Of a stretch of 64,000 nucleotides of DNA, positions 18,175 through 28,037 are shown piece by piece. The notes under the pieces are model-generated. The model made no database searches, was not told where the DNA came from, and saw only the letters and a program-made list of their open reading frames with translations. The stretch's first letter is position 1. The number at the start of each line of letters is the position of its first letter. This DNA comes from Candidatus Zixiibacteriota bacterium. Its GTDB lineage: Bacteria; Zixibacteria; MSB-5A5; GN15; JAAZOE01. The translations under genes were made by a program, and so were the position numbers. The stretch is from assembly GCA_036480375.1 (NCBI GenBank), contig JAZGGI010000049.1:1-64000 (forward strand). The letters run 5' to 3'.

Positions 18175-19356
18175 ATGTTTTCGAATAGAAATATTGCTGT
18201 CTATCTTTCTTGCGAAGGGATCCTGTCCGCCTTCGGAGGGTTCATCCTTCCGATTTATGTTCTCTATTTCCGCGTTTACGATATTACACTATTTGAAATC
18301 GCTATCCTGGCGGCTGTCTTTGAAGCCTCGGTATTGCTTTTCGAAATCCCCACCGGGCTTTTGGCCGATCGATTTGGCCGAAAGCTTTCGGTCAATATCG
18401 GCTTTGTGCTATTCTCTATCAGCGGTATGATTTTTATCGTGTATCGAGATTTTACCGGTTTTCTTCTTGCTGAAATTTTATTCGGCCTGGCTGAAGCCTT
18501 TATATCCGGAGCCGGCGAAGCCCTGGCGGTGGATTCGATTAAAAATGAAAATCGTGACGAAGTTATTAAACGATTGTTTTCTAACCGCGGCCGCGTCAGA
18601 ATAGCAATTACTTCAGTTGCTATGATTGCCGCCGGATATTTTTACTCCCAAAATATCTCGATTACGTTCTATCCGGTTCTGTTGGGCGGTTTGGCCGGGC
18701 TGGGTTTATCATCGCTTTATAAGTCGCAGGGGAGAGGACAATTTGAAAATCCCGGATTTGCCGAACCTCTCAGGCAACTTTTCATTCACATTCGCAAACC
18801 CGGTTTTATCAAAATTACTTTCGTAACAGCTATAATTGCAAATTTTGCCTTTGAAGGCGTCGATCAATTCTGGCAGGTGCTCGCGTCGGAATCTGCTAAT
18901 ATTGACACAAGTTATTTCGGAATCATAACCGCCGCGGGAGCCATTCTCGCCTTTATCCTGATCGGGCCGGTAACCAAAAAACACACCGCCAATATATCTT
19001 CGCTTCTTAATATTCTCCTCCTGGCCGGATTGATTATTTATTTTATGCCCCTTGCTCCGGCCCTGATTTTGGCAGCAATGATTACTTTGTTCTTTGTCAT
19101 TAAGGAAATAGTCGCGTCTCTGTTTTCGGTGTCGATTAATATCTCGATAGGGTCCATCGGGAGGGCCACGTTTTTGTCGGGATTTAATATGGCTTGCTCC
19201 ACCGGGGAAGTTTTTTCTGGGATTTTGATTGGCTTTATCGCTTCAAAGTTGGGACTTGAAGGCGTCTTTATGATTTGCGGAGCCGTCCTGATATTCTTCG
19301 TCCTGCCGTCGATCGCGAAGTTATATATTTCGCGCAAAGAACAAAAAAATCATTAG
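18175..19356 (+). CDS. MFS transporter
   Basis: 393 residues with about 12 hydrophobic segments. The MFS motif A between helices 2 and 3 is clear (GLLADRFGRKLS, about residues 61-72). The N-half shows GFILPIYVLYF and FEASVLLFEIPTG. This is the pattern of drug/sugar-type MFS exporters that group with 'MFS transporter' entries of unknown substrate. It follows ridA by 31 bases and may be co-transcribed. The substrate cannot be told. Confidence 0.88.
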   Translation: MFSNRNIAVYLSCEGILSAFGGFILPIYVLYFRVYDITLFEIAILAAVFEASVLLFEIPTGLLADRFGRKLSVNIGFVLFSISGMIFIVYRDFTGFLLAEILFGLAEAFISGAGEALAVDSIKNENRDEVIKRLFSNRGRVRIAITSVAMIAAGYFYSQNISITFYPVLLGGLAGLGLSSLYKSQGRGQFENPGFAEPLRQLFIHIRKPGFIKITFVTAIIANFAFEGVDQFWQVLASESANIDTSYFGIITAAGAILAFILIGPVTKKHTANISSLLNILLLAGLIIYFMPLAPALILAAMITLFFVIKEIVASLFSVSINISIGSIGRATFLSGFNMACSTGEVFSGILIGFIASKLGLEGVFMICGAVLIFFVLPSIAKLYISRKEQKNH

Positions 19357-19412
19357 AAAATTCAAGATAGCTCACTCTATTTTCCGCCCCGAATTATTTG
19401 CTGAAAAACCAC

Positions 19413-19442
19413 TTGACAAAAACAATTTTTTGTCTTTTTTAA
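19413..19442 (+). promoter_or_regulatory. Candidate promoter of the complex I operon
   Basis: TTGACA at 19413, an 18-base spacer, then TTTTAA at 19437 (a 17-base spacer gives TTTTTA). About 73 bases upstream of nuoA. The -35 box is perfect, the -10 box weak. Confidence 0.45.
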
Positions 19443-19514
19443 CAGCTTAATTTGAGGCCGGTATGTGAAATTCGTCACATAGACAATATAGTTCCGGCAT
19501 CGGGAGATTTGAAT

Positions 19515-19871
19515 ATGCCTGCTCAGTATTTGGCAGTGTTGATTTTTATTCTGGTTGGCACCGGCCTTGTGATTTTTACATTTTTTCTATCTCGGCTGAT
19601 CCGCCCCCGCAATCCTTATCAGGTAAAAAACGAGACATACGAATGCGGCGTACCGATTTTCGGCGAAAGCTGGACGCAGTTCAACAACCGTTTTTATATT
19701 TTCGGCCTGATTTTCGTTATATTCGATGTCGAAGCGGTTTTTCTGTTTCCCTGGGCAGTAGCATATAAATCTTTGGGATTTTTTGCGCTAATCGAAATGG
19801 TGATTTTCATTGCCATACTATTGGTCGGCCTGGTCTATGCCTGGAAGAAGGGAGCTTTGAAATGGGTGTGA
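19515..19871 (+). CDS. nuoA: NADH-quinone oxidoreductase-type subunit A
   Basis: 118 residues from ATG 19515, which has GGGAG eight bases upstream. An in-frame TTG at 19452 would add 21 residues that do not resemble NuoA. Three transmembrane helices. Conserved NuoA motifs: [15 protein letters not shown] (the Cys-bearing loop), [27 protein letters not shown]. It is a membrane subunit of complex I, near the quinone channel. First gene of an eleven-gene operon; its end overlaps nuoB by ten bases. Confidence 0.97.
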   Translation: MPAQYLAVLIFILVGTGLVIFTFFLSRLIRPRNPYQVKNETYECGVPIFGESWTQFNNRFYIFGLIFVIFDVEAVFLFPWAVAYKSLGFFALIEMVIFIAILLVGLVYAWKKGALKWV

Positions 19872-20368
19872 TCAAAAAGCTTCCGGTATATGCCGAAAAA
19901 GTCCCCGGCGGCGGGATAATTACCACACAGTTAAATAAAGTGTTTACGCTGACTCAGGCCAAATCGCTCTGGTATCTGTTGTTTGGCACCGCCTGCTGTG
20001 CAATTGAACTGATGGCGACCGGAGCCTCCCGATATGATTTTGACCGGCTGGGAATGATTTTCAGGGCCTCGCCGCGCCAGTCCGATTTAATAATCGTCGC
20101 CGGAACGGTGACTTACAAAATGGCGCCGGTCGTAAAGCGTCTCTACGATCAAATGGCCGAACCCCGCTATGTTCTGGCGATGGGCGGATGCGCCTGCGGA
20201 GGGGGACCGTTCTATTACGACAGCTATTCCGTTTTGCGCGGAATCGATAAAGTTATCCCCGTTGACGTTTATGTTCCGGGTTGTCCGCCACGGCCGGAAG
20301 CTTTGCTTCATGGCTGTCTTGAAGTGGGCAAAAAAATCAGAACTCAGAAAATGGATGATTGGAGCTAA
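19862..20368 (+). CDS. nuoB: NADH-quinone oxidoreductase-type subunit B
   Basis: 168 residues. It carries the N2 iron-sulphur cluster next to the quinone site. The cluster cysteines are in GTACCAIEL (two adjacent Cys), [10 protein letters not shown] and [10 protein letters not shown]. Length is typical. It overlaps nuoA by ten bases, so translational coupling is likely. Confidence 0.98.
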   Translation: MGVIKKLPVYAEKVPGGGIITTQLNKVFTLTQAKSLWYLLFGTACCAIELMATGASRYDFDRLGMIFRASPRQSDLIIVAGTVTYKMAPVVKRLYDQMAEPRYVLAMGGCACGGGPFYYDSYSVLRGIDKVIPVDVYVPGCPPRPEALLHGCLEVGKKIRTQKMDDWS

Positions 20369-20378
20369 GTAGAATTTG

Positions 20379-20852
20379 ATGACTAAAGCCGAGCTCCTTG
20401 ATTATATAAAAGAAAACTTCTCGGGCGAGTTGGAAGTTATCGAAAACGAGCACCCTGAGCCGTATTTTATCGTTAAGGCTCAGGACCTGGTCGAATTTTC
20501 CCGCTTCATCCACGACGACGAGAGACTTCTCATGACGTTTTTGATGAATCTCTCGGCGGTTGATACGACCGAACAGTTTGAAATCGTCTATAATGTCTGC
20601 TCCTATCGTTTCAAGCATCGCATATATTTCAAAATCATTTTCGATTACATTAAGCCGGAATTTGATTCCGTGATAGACGTCTGGAGAGCGGCCGACTGGT
20701 ACGAGAGAGAAATCTGGGAGCTTTTCGGTATCAACGTCAAGGGGCATCCGAACCTGAAACGATTCCTGCTCCCCGATGACTGGGATGACGGTTATCCGAT
20801 GAGAAAAGGCTGGCAGGGCAAAAACGTGATACCAATGCCGGAAAGAAAGTAA
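20379..20852 (+). CDS. nuoC: NADH-quinone oxidoreductase-type subunit C
   Basis: 157 residues from ATG 20379 (a TTG codon lies just before it in frame). The 30-kDa subunit of the peripheral arm: motif CSYRFKHRIYFKI and the signature WYEREIWELFGINVKGHPNLKRFLLPDDW. Nuo C and D are separate genes here, not fused as in E. coli. The stop overlaps the nuoD start (TAATG). Confidence 0.97.
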   Translation: MTKAELLDYIKENFSGELEVIENEHPEPYFIVKAQDLVEFSRFIHDDERLLMTFLMNLSAVDTTEQFEIVYNVCSYRFKHRIYFKIIFDYIKPEFDSVIDVWRAADWYEREIWELFGINVKGHPNLKRFLLPDDWDDGYPMRKGWQGKNVIPMPERK

Positions 20853-21961
20853 TGCCGAAAGATTTGCGCACAGAGCGAATGGTCATCAACATGGGCCCGC
20901 ATCACCCGTCCACGCACGGAGTCTGCCGCCTGATTTTGATCATCGACGGCGAAGAAATCATTGATTGCGAACCGGTTATCGGGTATTTGCATCGCTCCAT
21001 AGAAAAAATGTGCGAAAACCGCACCTATTTCCAATGCCTGCCTCTGATGGATCGCTTCGAATACGTTACTTCAATGTCATGCAGCTGGGCGTTTGCGTTA
21101 GCCGCTGAAAAGCTGACAGATTTGGAAGTTCCCGAACGAGCCGAATATCTCCGGGTTATCATGGGCGAGCTCAACCGTATCGCGAGCCATTTATTATGTA
21201 TCGGTGTAACGGGTCTGGATTTGGGCGCCCTGACTCCTTTCCTGTACACTTTCCGCGAACGGGAATTGATCCTCGACCTCTTTGAAATGACCTGTGGACA
21301 GCGTTTGACTTACAATTATATAAGGATGGGCGGTGTCTCCAAAGATATCCCGACGGAATTTATTCCCAAATGCCGTGAATTTCTCGACATCATCGACATC
21401 AAATGCGATGACTACGAAAAAGTATTGACAGAAAATCCAATCTGGATCGCCCGCAACAAGGGCATTGGCATCATCACTGAGAAAATGGTTTATGATTACG
21501 CTGTGTCCGGCCCCTCTGCTCGCGCTTCCGGCGTTTCGTTTGACATTCGCAAAGACGACACATATTCAATTTATGATAGATTTAATTTCGATGCCGTTGT
21601 CTATCACGGATGCGATTCCTACGACCGCTACCGTGTCCGGATGGGCGAAATTCGTCAATCGGCCCGGATAATCAGGCAGGCTCTTGACCAGCTTCCCGAA
21701 GGACCGATTACCGCTAAAGCGGCAATAATGACCTTCAAGACTAAAAAAGGCGAGGTCTATTCTCGTATTGAAAATTCGCGCGGAGAAATGGGTATCCATT
21801 TAATATCTGACGGTACTAAAAAGCCGTTCAGGGTTCGCGCTCGCGGCGGCAGTTATAATCATTTACTGGCGACCCCCGAAATTGTTAAGGGTCTGAAAAT
21901 CGCCGATCTGGTGGCGATTTTTGCCTCACTTGATATTATTATGCCGGAGATTGACAGATAA
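20852..21961 (+). CDS. nuoD: NADH-quinone oxidoreductase-type subunit D
   Basis: 369 residues, similar to the 49-kDa subunit that shapes the quinone-binding cavity. The N-terminal signature NMGPHHPSTHGVCRLI, the HR in GYLHRSIEKMCENRTY, and the C-terminal RARGGSYNHL region with the DIIMPEIDR end are all present. Two TAATG overlaps link it with nuoC and nuoH. In some bacteria NuoD-like proteins belong to energy-converting hydrogenases, but here the nickel-binding CxxC pairs are absent and the neighbours are the full complex I membrane arm. Confidence 0.98.
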   Translation: MPKDLRTERMVINMGPHHPSTHGVCRLILIIDGEEIIDCEPVIGYLHRSIEKMCENRTYFQCLPLMDRFEYVTSMSCSWAFALAAEKLTDLEVPERAEYLRVIMGELNRIASHLLCIGVTGLDLGALTPFLYTFRERELILDLFEMTCGQRLTYNYIRMGGVSKDIPTEFIPKCREFLDIIDIKCDDYEKVLTENPIWIARNKGIGIITEKMVYDYAVSGPSARASGVSFDIRKDDTYSIYDRFNFDAVVYHGCDSYDRYRVRMGEIRQSARIIRQALDQLPEGPITAKAAIMTFKTKKGEVYSRIENSRGEMGIHLISDGTKKPFRVRARGGSYNHLLATPEIVKGLKIADLVAIFASLDIIMPEIDR

Positions 21962-22992
21962 TGGAACTGAAACCGGTATTTGACTGGCTGGGAGAACTTT
22001 TAGTCTCGATAGGACTAAGTCCATACTGGAATGCCATTATAAAAAACGCCGTCCTGGCATTGGTCGTCTTCGGATTACTATCTTTGATTGCTCTGTTCCT
22101 TGTTTGGTGGGAACGCAAAGTTTCAGCTCATATTCAGCAGCGGTACGGGCCAATGATGACCGGTTGGCACGGAGTTCTCCAAACCATTGCCGACGCCCTC
22201 AAACTGATTCAAAAAGAAGACCTTACCCCCACATTAGCCGACCGCTCCGTCTTTTTCTGGGCTCCCGTTATCTGTTTCGTAAGCGCTTTTGCCGCTTACG
22301 TGGTCATTCCCTTCGGCGATGGGCTCATCGTTTCGGATTTGAATATCGGAATTCTCTATATAATCGCGATAACGACTTTTACCATAATCGCTCTTTTGAT
22401 GGCCGGGTGGGGATCAAATAATAAATATGCCTTATTGGGAGGTATGCGTTCGGCCGCTCAGGCGGTCAGCTATGAAGTTCCGTTGGCGCTTTCGATTCTC
22501 GGAGTCGTCATGGTCACCGGATCGATGTCGATGAATGACATCGTTGTGGCTCAATCAGGCTGGGGCGGTTTCCGATGGAATATATTTTTCCAGCCCCTCG
22601 GTTTTGTGATTTACATCATCGCCGCTACCGCCGAAGCCAACCGCACTCCGTTTGATATTCCCGAAGCCGAACAGGAACTGGTGGCCGGATTCAATATCGA
22701 ATACTCGGGAATGAAATTCGCCATGTTTTTCCTGGCCGAGTTTATAAATATGTTCACCGTTTCGGCAATTGCCGCGACGGTATTTTTGGGCGGCTGGAAC
22801 GGCCCGTTCTTCCCGTCATGGATGTGGTTTTTGGGCAAGACGCTCTTTGTCGTCTTTTTACTCATGCTCTTCCGCTGGACTTATCCGCGTGTCAGAGTCG
22901 ATCAATTAATGGAATTTGCCTGGAAGGTGCTGTTGCCCCTTGCGTTTTTGAATATTTTGTGGGTCGGGATTCTTGAATGGTTAAGCTGGTAA
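21961..22992 (+). CDS. nuoH: NADH-quinone oxidoreductase-type subunit H
   Basis: 343 residues, eight or so transmembrane segments. It links the peripheral arm to the membrane arm and forms part of the quinone channel. Conserved parts: WWERKVSAHIQQRYGPMMTGWHGVLQTIADALKLIQKED, GSNNKYALLGGMRSAAQAVSYEVPL, EANRTPFDIPEAEQELVAGFNIEYSGMKFAMFFLAEF. The nuoI start lies 16 bases inside its 3' end. Confidence 0.98.
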   Translation: MELKPVFDWLGELLVSIGLSPYWNAIIKNAVLALVVFGLLSLIALFLVWWERKVSAHIQQRYGPMMTGWHGVLQTIADALKLIQKEDLTPTLADRSVFFWAPVICFVSAFAAYVVIPFGDGLIVSDLNIGILYIIAITTFTIIALLMAGWGSNNKYALLGGMRSAAQAVSYEVPLALSILGVVMVTGSMSMNDIVVAQSGWGGFRWNIFFQPLGFVIYIIAATAEANRTPFDIPEAEQELVAGFNIEYSGMKFAMFFLAEFINMFTVSAIAATVFLGGWNGPFFPSWMWFLGKTLFVVFLLMLFRWTYPRVRVDQLMEFAWKVLLPLAFLNILWVGILEWLSW

Positions 22993-23705
22993 AACAATTT
23001 ACATCGGGGATATACAACCTGATTCTGGGATTGCTTACGACAAGTAAACATCTCGGCCGCCATGCCATTACCATCCAGTATCCCAAGGAACGGTGGGAAA
23101 TCCCCGAACGCTCGCGGGGCATGGTCGTTCTGCTGACCGATCTCGAAACCGGTAAATTAAATTGCACTGCCTGCCTGCTGTGCATGCGCGCCTGTCCCAG
23201 CGGAGCGATTGATATTGACTCTTATAAAGATGAAAATAAAAAACGCCAGCTGAGTGACTTTTCCGTTGATTTCAACCTGTGCTGTTTCTGTGGATTGTGC
23301 GAAGACACCTGTAATTTCGCCGGAATAAAACTCTCGACCAAATATGAATTCCCGGAATACGAAGGCGGCCTTTTAAAATATGATATGAAAAAGCTGGCTA
23401 AGCAGGGACTTGATGTACCCTATGAAAAGCCGGTTAAAAAGAAAAAACCGGTCAAGAAACCGGCGCCCAAACCGGATGAAGCCAAAGCCGAAGTGAAACC
23501 GGAAGAAAAACCAGCCGAGTCAAAAGCCGAAGAAAAACCGGCCGATGCTAATTCTGATGTGAAAGCCGAAGAAAAGCCGGCTGCCCCTGAAACTGAAGCA
23601 AAACCGCCTGAAACTCAGCCTGAACCGGAAACGCCAAAAGCCGAACCGGCACCGGAGAAAACAGAAACCGAAAATCCGCCGGAGAAAAATGAGGGTGAGG
23701 AGTAA
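22977..23705 (+). CDS. nuoI: NADH-quinone oxidoreductase-type subunit I with long charged C-terminal tail
   Basis: 242 residues. Residues 1-145 are a normal NuoI carrying two 4Fe-4S motifs, CTACLLCMRACP (about 57-68) and CCFCGLCEDTC (about 101-111). In the second motif the Pro that normally follows the last Cys is replaced by Asn. From about residue 150 to the end there is an unusual low-complexity tail of some 90 residues made of Pro, Glu, Lys and Ala (KKKKPVKKPAPKP, then repeated EEKPAxxKAE units, ending Glu-rich). Such a tail is not part of the ordinary subunit. It could be a flexible tether or docking arm, or simply a drifting low-complexity extension. Confidence 0.96.
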   Translation: MVKLVKQFTSGIYNLILGLLTTSKHLGRHAITIQYPKERWEIPERSRGMVVLLTDLETGKLNCTACLLCMRACPSGAIDIDSYKDENKKRQLSDFSVDFNLCCFCGLCEDTCNFAGIKLSTKYEFPEYEGGLLKYDMKKLAKQGLDVPYEKPVKKKKPVKKPAPKPDEAKAEVKPEEKPAESKAEEKPADANSDVKAEEKPAAPETEAKPPETQPEPETPKAEPAPEKTETENPPEKNEGEE

Positions 23706-23707
23706 TT

Positions 23708-24220
23708 ATGGATCCGGTCGTATTTGTGATTTTAAGTATTTGCATCATCGCTTCGGCCCTGGCCGTCGTGACGATGCGGAATATTTTCCACTGCGCTCTG
23801 GCCCTGATATTTTGCCTTTTTTGTATCGCCGGTTTATATGTCATGCTCAACGCCGAATTTTTGGCGGTTATTCAGGTTCTCCTCTACGTTGGCGCTGTGG
23901 CTATCCTGATGATTTTCGCCATCATGCTCACTTCCCGATTGGCCGGACGCGAAACGAATATTTCCAATGAACAGCAGGTCATCGGTGGATTTCTCTCGCT
24001 AATTTTCTTAGTGACCATGGTCGGCTCGTATTTAGGAATTCCGGGAATCGTTGATGGAACCTATTTCCGCCCAGCGATCGGAATGTTGCCGGCCAATAAT
24101 ACTCATGCAATCGGAACGCTGTTGATGACCGACTTTGTTCTTCCTTTCGAACTGGTATCGGTACTTTTATTGGCGGCCCTAATCGGAGCAATCGTAATCG
24201 CGAGGCGGGAGGAAAACTGA
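23708..24220 (+). CDS. nuoJ: NADH-quinone oxidoreductase-type subunit J
   Basis: 170 residues, five transmembrane helices. A membrane-arm subunit that contributes to the E-channel. The helix 3 region with the conserved pattern AEFLAVIQVLLYVGAVAILMIFAIML is present. The spacing from nuoI is two bases. Length is normal. Confidence 0.96.
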   Translation: MDPVVFVILSICIIASALAVVTMRNIFHCALALIFCLFCIAGLYVMLNAEFLAVIQVLLYVGAVAILMIFAIMLTSRLAGRETNISNEQQVIGGFLSLIFLVTMVGSYLGIPGIVDGTYFRPAIGMLPANNTHAIGTLLMTDFVLPFELVSVLLLAALIGAIVIARREEN

Positions 24221-24221
24221 T

Positions 24222-24536
24222 ATGACCGGTCAAATGTTTTATATGTTTCTATTCCTGGCCGCCGTTCTCTTTTCTATCGGTCTGTTTGGAATTCTGACCC
24301 GGCGTAACGCCATCGCGATTTTAATGTCTCTGGAATTAATGTTTAACGCCGTCAACATAAATCTGGTGGTTTTCAATCGTTACACCAGCCTTAATGAATT
24401 AACCGGTCAAATTTTCGCGATATTTGTCATCGTTGTCGCCGCCGCCGAAGCGACCGTGGGACTGGCCATTGTAATTCTCATATACCGGAGATGGCACAGT
24501 ATTGACGCCGACCGGGTTAACTTAATGAAGTGGTAA
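24222..24536 (+). CDS. nuoK: NADH-quinone oxidoreductase-type subunit K
   Basis: 104 residues, three transmembrane helices, with the proton-channel glutamates in ILMSLELMFNAVNINLV and the AAAEATVGLAIVI segment. Homologous to MrpC antiporter subunits. It lies one base after nuoJ. Confidence 0.97.
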   Translation: MTGQMFYMFLFLAAVLFSIGLFGILTRRNAIAILMSLELMFNAVNINLVVFNRYTSLNELTGQIFAIFVIVVAAAEATVGLAIVILIYRRWHSIDADRVNLMKW

Positions 24537-24537
24537 T

Positions 24538-26547
24538 ATGCTGGATAATGCCTACATAATTGGTCTGCTGCCTCTTTTTGCTTTTGTTATTATTGTATTT
24601 TTCACGCGCTGGAAAGAAAATCTCTCGGCCGGAATATCAATTGGGGCCATTGGTCTGGGGTGGCTGATGTCGATTTGTGTCATGGCTCAAGTGATAATGC
24701 ATGCCGGGCACGAAGCGTTTCGGCTTGAGAGGGCATTCGATATTGTCACTCTACCGGCCTTCCGCCTCGAACTCGGTTTCCTGATTGATCCCGTCGCGGC
24801 CATGATGCTTGTTGTCGTCACGACCGTATCATTGATGATCCAGATATATTCCCTCGGCTATATGCACGGTGATCCCCGATTTTCGAGATATTTTGCCTAC
24901 CTGTCGCTTTTCACGTTCTCAATGCTGGGATTGGTTCTGGCCAACAATTTCTTTCTCATCTTCATCTTCTGGGAACTCGTCGGTCTCACGTCTTATCTTT
25001 TGATCGGTTTCTGGTTTGAGAAAAAATCGGCATCCGACGCGGGCAAAAAAGCGTTTATTACCACTAAAGTCGGTGATTTGGGATTCCTGTTGGGCCTGAT
25101 GCTGATATATTACTATATCGGCTCATTCAACTATAAAGAAGTTTTCGATGTTGTCGCCGCCGGAGGCGTTCCCACCGCGGCTTTGACTGCCATTGGAATT
25201 TGCATTTTCTGCGGAGCGGTCGGCAAATCGGCCCAGTTCCCGCTCCATGTCTGGCTTCCCGACGCGATGGAAGGCCCGACTCCGGTTTCAGCCTTGATTC
25301 ATGCCGCCACGATGGTGGCCGCTGGCGTTTATCTCGTCGCCAAAACGATGGCTATCTACGTCGCCGCACCGGCCGCGGCCGAGGTTGTCGCCTGGATTGG
25401 CCTATTTACATCGTTATTTGCCGCCAGCATTGCCTTGGTTCAAAATGATATCAAACGAGTATTAGCCTTTTCGACCTTATCACAGTTGGGCTATATGATA
25501 ATGGCTCTCGGCCTGACTCATTTTGTCGCCGGTTCATTCCATCTGATGACGCACGCTTTCTTCAAAGCCCTGTTATTCCTCGGCGCCGGTTCGGTCATTC
25601 ATGCCGTTCACACCAACGACATTCAACAAATGGGCGGCCTGCTGGGCAAAATGAAAACGACGGCGATGACTTTCCTGATTGCCTGTCTGGCCATTGCCGG
25701 AATTCCTCCGCTGGCCGGGTTCTGGTCAAAAGATGAAATTATTGCCTCGACTCTGGGTCATCCGGTCTTTACCGTTGTGGCGCTTATGGTCGCTTTCATG
25801 ACCGCCTTCTATATGTTCCGCCTGTTCTTCCTGACCTTCACCGGCAAACCGCGCGATCAGGAAAAATACGACCACGCCCATGAATCGCCCAAATCAATGA
25901 CTTATCCGTTGATTTTCCTGGCTGTCATGTCAATCTGCGCCGGGTGGGTCGGTATTCCAAAGATTCCAGGAGTAATCGAAATTAAAGGATTTGCCTGGTA
26001 TATTTATGGCGTTGGTGAGCATCCTCACATACCAAGCGTTCATTGGCTTCCGATGATACTTTCAATCGTTATCGCCTCGTCGGGAATCTTTCTGGCCTAC
26101 CTGATGTATTACAAGGGAAAAATTTCACCGGATGCGATGGCACAACGATTCAGCTTCGTTTACAAAGTCCTTTATAACAAATATTACATAGATGAATTTT
26201 ACAATGCCGTAATCGTTCAGCCCTGTTACTGGATGGCGCGTAATCTCTGGCGCTTTGACGCCGGCATCATCGACGGTTTGGTTAATCTGCAGGCAACTAT
26301 CACAATCTGGCTGTCGGATGCCAAACAGTGGTTTGATGTCAATATCGTTGACGGCATTGTTAACGGCCTCGGTATAATTACCGACTGGTTCTCCGCGGCT
26401 TTGCGCCGCATACAAACCGGACGGCTGGCCCATTATCTTCTGGCCGTCGTTTTTGGACTGATACTGATAGCGCTTTTGTCCGCCTCTGACTTGCTGAATC
26501 AAGCTCTGATACACATCGGCATAATAGAGGGACAATTGGGAGGATAA
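24538..26547 (+). CDS. nuoL: NADH-quinone oxidoreductase-type subunit L
   Basis: 669 residues. The largest antiporter-like proton-pumping subunit, ending in the long lateral helix and a last anchor. Motifs: LGLVLANNFFLIFIFWELVGLTSYLLIGFW (helix 5 Glu), GKSAQFPLHVWLPDAMEGPTPVSALIHAATMVAAGVYLV, and QNDIKRVLAFSTLSQLGYM with the conserved Lys. Length is typical. One base separates it from nuoK. Confidence 0.98.
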   Translation: MLDNAYIIGLLPLFAFVIIVFFTRWKENLSAGISIGAIGLGWLMSICVMAQVIMHAGHEAFRLERAFDIVTLPAFRLELGFLIDPVAAMMLVVVTTVSLMIQIYSLGYMHGDPRFSRYFAYLSLFTFSMLGLVLANNFFLIFIFWELVGLTSYLLIGFWFEKKSASDAGKKAFITTKVGDLGFLLGLMLIYYYIGSFNYKEVFDVVAAGGVPTAALTAIGICIFCGAVGKSAQFPLHVWLPDAMEGPTPVSALIHAATMVAAGVYLVAKTMAIYVAAPAAAEVVAWIGLFTSLFAASIALVQNDIKRVLAFSTLSQLGYMIMALGLTHFVAGSFHLMTHAFFKALLFLGAGSVIHAVHTNDIQQMGGLLGKMKTTAMTFLIACLAIAGIPPLAGFWSKDEIIASTLGHPVFTVVALMVAFMTAFYMFRLFFLTFTGKPRDQEKYDHAHESPKSMTYPLIFLAVMSICAGWVGIPKIPGVIEIKGFAWYIYGVGEHPHIPSVHWLPMILSIVIASSGIFLAYLMYYKGKISPDAMAQRFSFVYKVLYNKYYIDEFYNAVIVQPCYWMARNLWRFDAGIIDGLVNLQATITIWLSDAKQWFDVNIVDGIVNGLGIITDWFSAALRRIQTGRLAHYLLAVVFGLILIALLSASDLLNQALIHIGIIEGQLGG

Positions 26548-26554
26548 AACCAAA

Positions 26555-28036
26555 ATGAGTTACAGTTATCCGATTCTGACATACACCATCTTTATTCCGC
26601 TTTTGGGCGCGATTGTGCTTTTGTTTCTGGATAAGGAAAAGCATAATATCATCAGGTGGGTTTCGACTTTTTTTGCTTTTATTGCCTTTATCCTGACGAT
26701 TTTTATCCTTCGCGATTTTGACTGGACCACCAGCCAGATGCAATTCATGGAATCACACACCTGGATTCCCACTATCGGCTCCAATTATCTTCTGGGCGTG
26801 GACGGCATTTCCGTTCCGATGCTTCTTTTGACCAGTCTCCTGTCGCTTATCTCGATTGTCATCAGCTTTAACATCACCAAGCGGGTCAAGGAATACTTTG
26901 TCTTTTTCCTGCTTTTGGAATGCGGTATGATAGGAGTTTTCGCGGCTCTTGATTTCTTCCTCTTCTATGTTTTCTGGGAAATAATGCTGGTCCCGATGTA
27001 TTTCCTGATCGGTATCTGGGGCGGTCCCCGGCGCGAATATGCTGCTATCAAGTTTTTCCTCTATACATTATTCGGCTCCATCTTCATGCTTGTGGCGATT
27101 CTGGTTCTCTACTTCACTTCCGAACCGCATACGCTCAATATGCTTGAAATGACCCAAATCGGCCCCAGCTTCCCGCATAACATCCAGCTTTTTACATTTG
27201 CCTTCTTCTTTATCGCTTTCGCGATAAAAGTCCCCGTCTGGCCGTTTCACACCTGGTTACCCGACGCCCACGTGGAAGCTCCGACAGCCGTATCGATCAT
27301 CCTTGCCGCCGTGCTCTTGAAAATGGGAACCTACGGTATGCTCCGCATCTCATGGCCGATGCTTCCCGAAGGGATACGATTTTTTGCGATACCTATCGCG
27401 ATTTTGGGGGTGATCGCCATCATCTACGGCGCCTTGGTATCAATGGCGCAAAAAGATTTGAAAAGACTGGTCGCCTATTCATCCGTTTCGCACATGGGGT
27501 TTTGTATGCTATCGCTGGCGGCTTTTACATCCGTGACAGCGATGGCCGGTTGCATGTTTCAGATGGTCTCGCACGGACTCATCACCGGCGCCCTCTTCTT
27601 ACTTGTAGGCGTCTTATACGACCGGGCCCACACTCGTGAAATTGCGGCCTTCGGCGGCATCGGTAAAAAACTTCCGGTGTACACTGGTATTATGGCTATG
27701 TTCGCCATGGCTTCGCTGGGACTGCCGGGCATGTCCGGATTTATCTCCGAATACATGATCTTTATCGGATCATTCCCGAGCTATCCGGTAATCGTCGGAA
27801 TCGCGATTTTGGGCGTTGTCCTGACCGCCGCCTACATCCTGCGTATGGTCCAGAACATATTCCTCGGTGAATTTGACCAGGCTAAATGGGGTCATTTGAC
27901 AGAAATAAATGTTCGCGAAATTCTCTGTGTCGCGCCTCTGGCGGTGCTGACACTGGCCATAGGTATTTATCCCAAACCACTGAGTGACTTGATGCGGGCC
28001 ACTTTGGAAAACATTGTAACCCTGATGGCACGATAA
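26555..28036 (+). CDS. nuoM: NADH-quinone oxidoreductase-type subunit M
   Basis: 493 residues, second antiporter-like pump subunit. Conserved WEIMLVPMYFLIGIWGG, KVPVWPFHTWLPDAHVEAPTAVSIILAAVLLKMGTYGMLR and AQKDLKRLVAYSSVSHMGF. Located seven bases after nuoL, with a GAGG-like site in front. Confidence 0.98.
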   Translation: MSYSYPILTYTIFIPLLGAIVLLFLDKEKHNIIRWVSTFFAFIAFILTIFILRDFDWTTSQMQFMESHTWIPTIGSNYLLGVDGISVPMLLLTSLLSLISIVISFNITKRVKEYFVFFLLLECGMIGVFAALDFFLFYVFWEIMLVPMYFLIGIWGGPRREYAAIKFFLYTLFGSIFMLVAILVLYFTSEPHTLNMLEMTQIGPSFPHNIQLFTFAFFFIAFAIKVPVWPFHTWLPDAHVEAPTAVSIILAAVLLKMGTYGMLRISWPMLPEGIRFFAIPIAILGVIAIIYGALVSMAQKDLKRLVAYSSVSHMGFCMLSLAAFTSVTAMAGCMFQMVSHGLITGALFLLVGVLYDRAHTREIAAFGGIGKKLPVYTGIMAMFAMASLGLPGMSGFISEYMIFIGSFPSYPVIVGIAILGVVLTAAYILRMVQNIFLGEFDQAKWGHLTEINVREILCVAPLAVLTLAIGIYPKPLSDLMRATLENIVTLMAR

Positions 28037-28037
28037 G

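Noticed and set aside
20852-21961. NuoD as a NiFe-hydrogenase large subunit
   Set aside because: The Ni-binding CxxC pairs are missing and all membrane-arm complex I genes follow.
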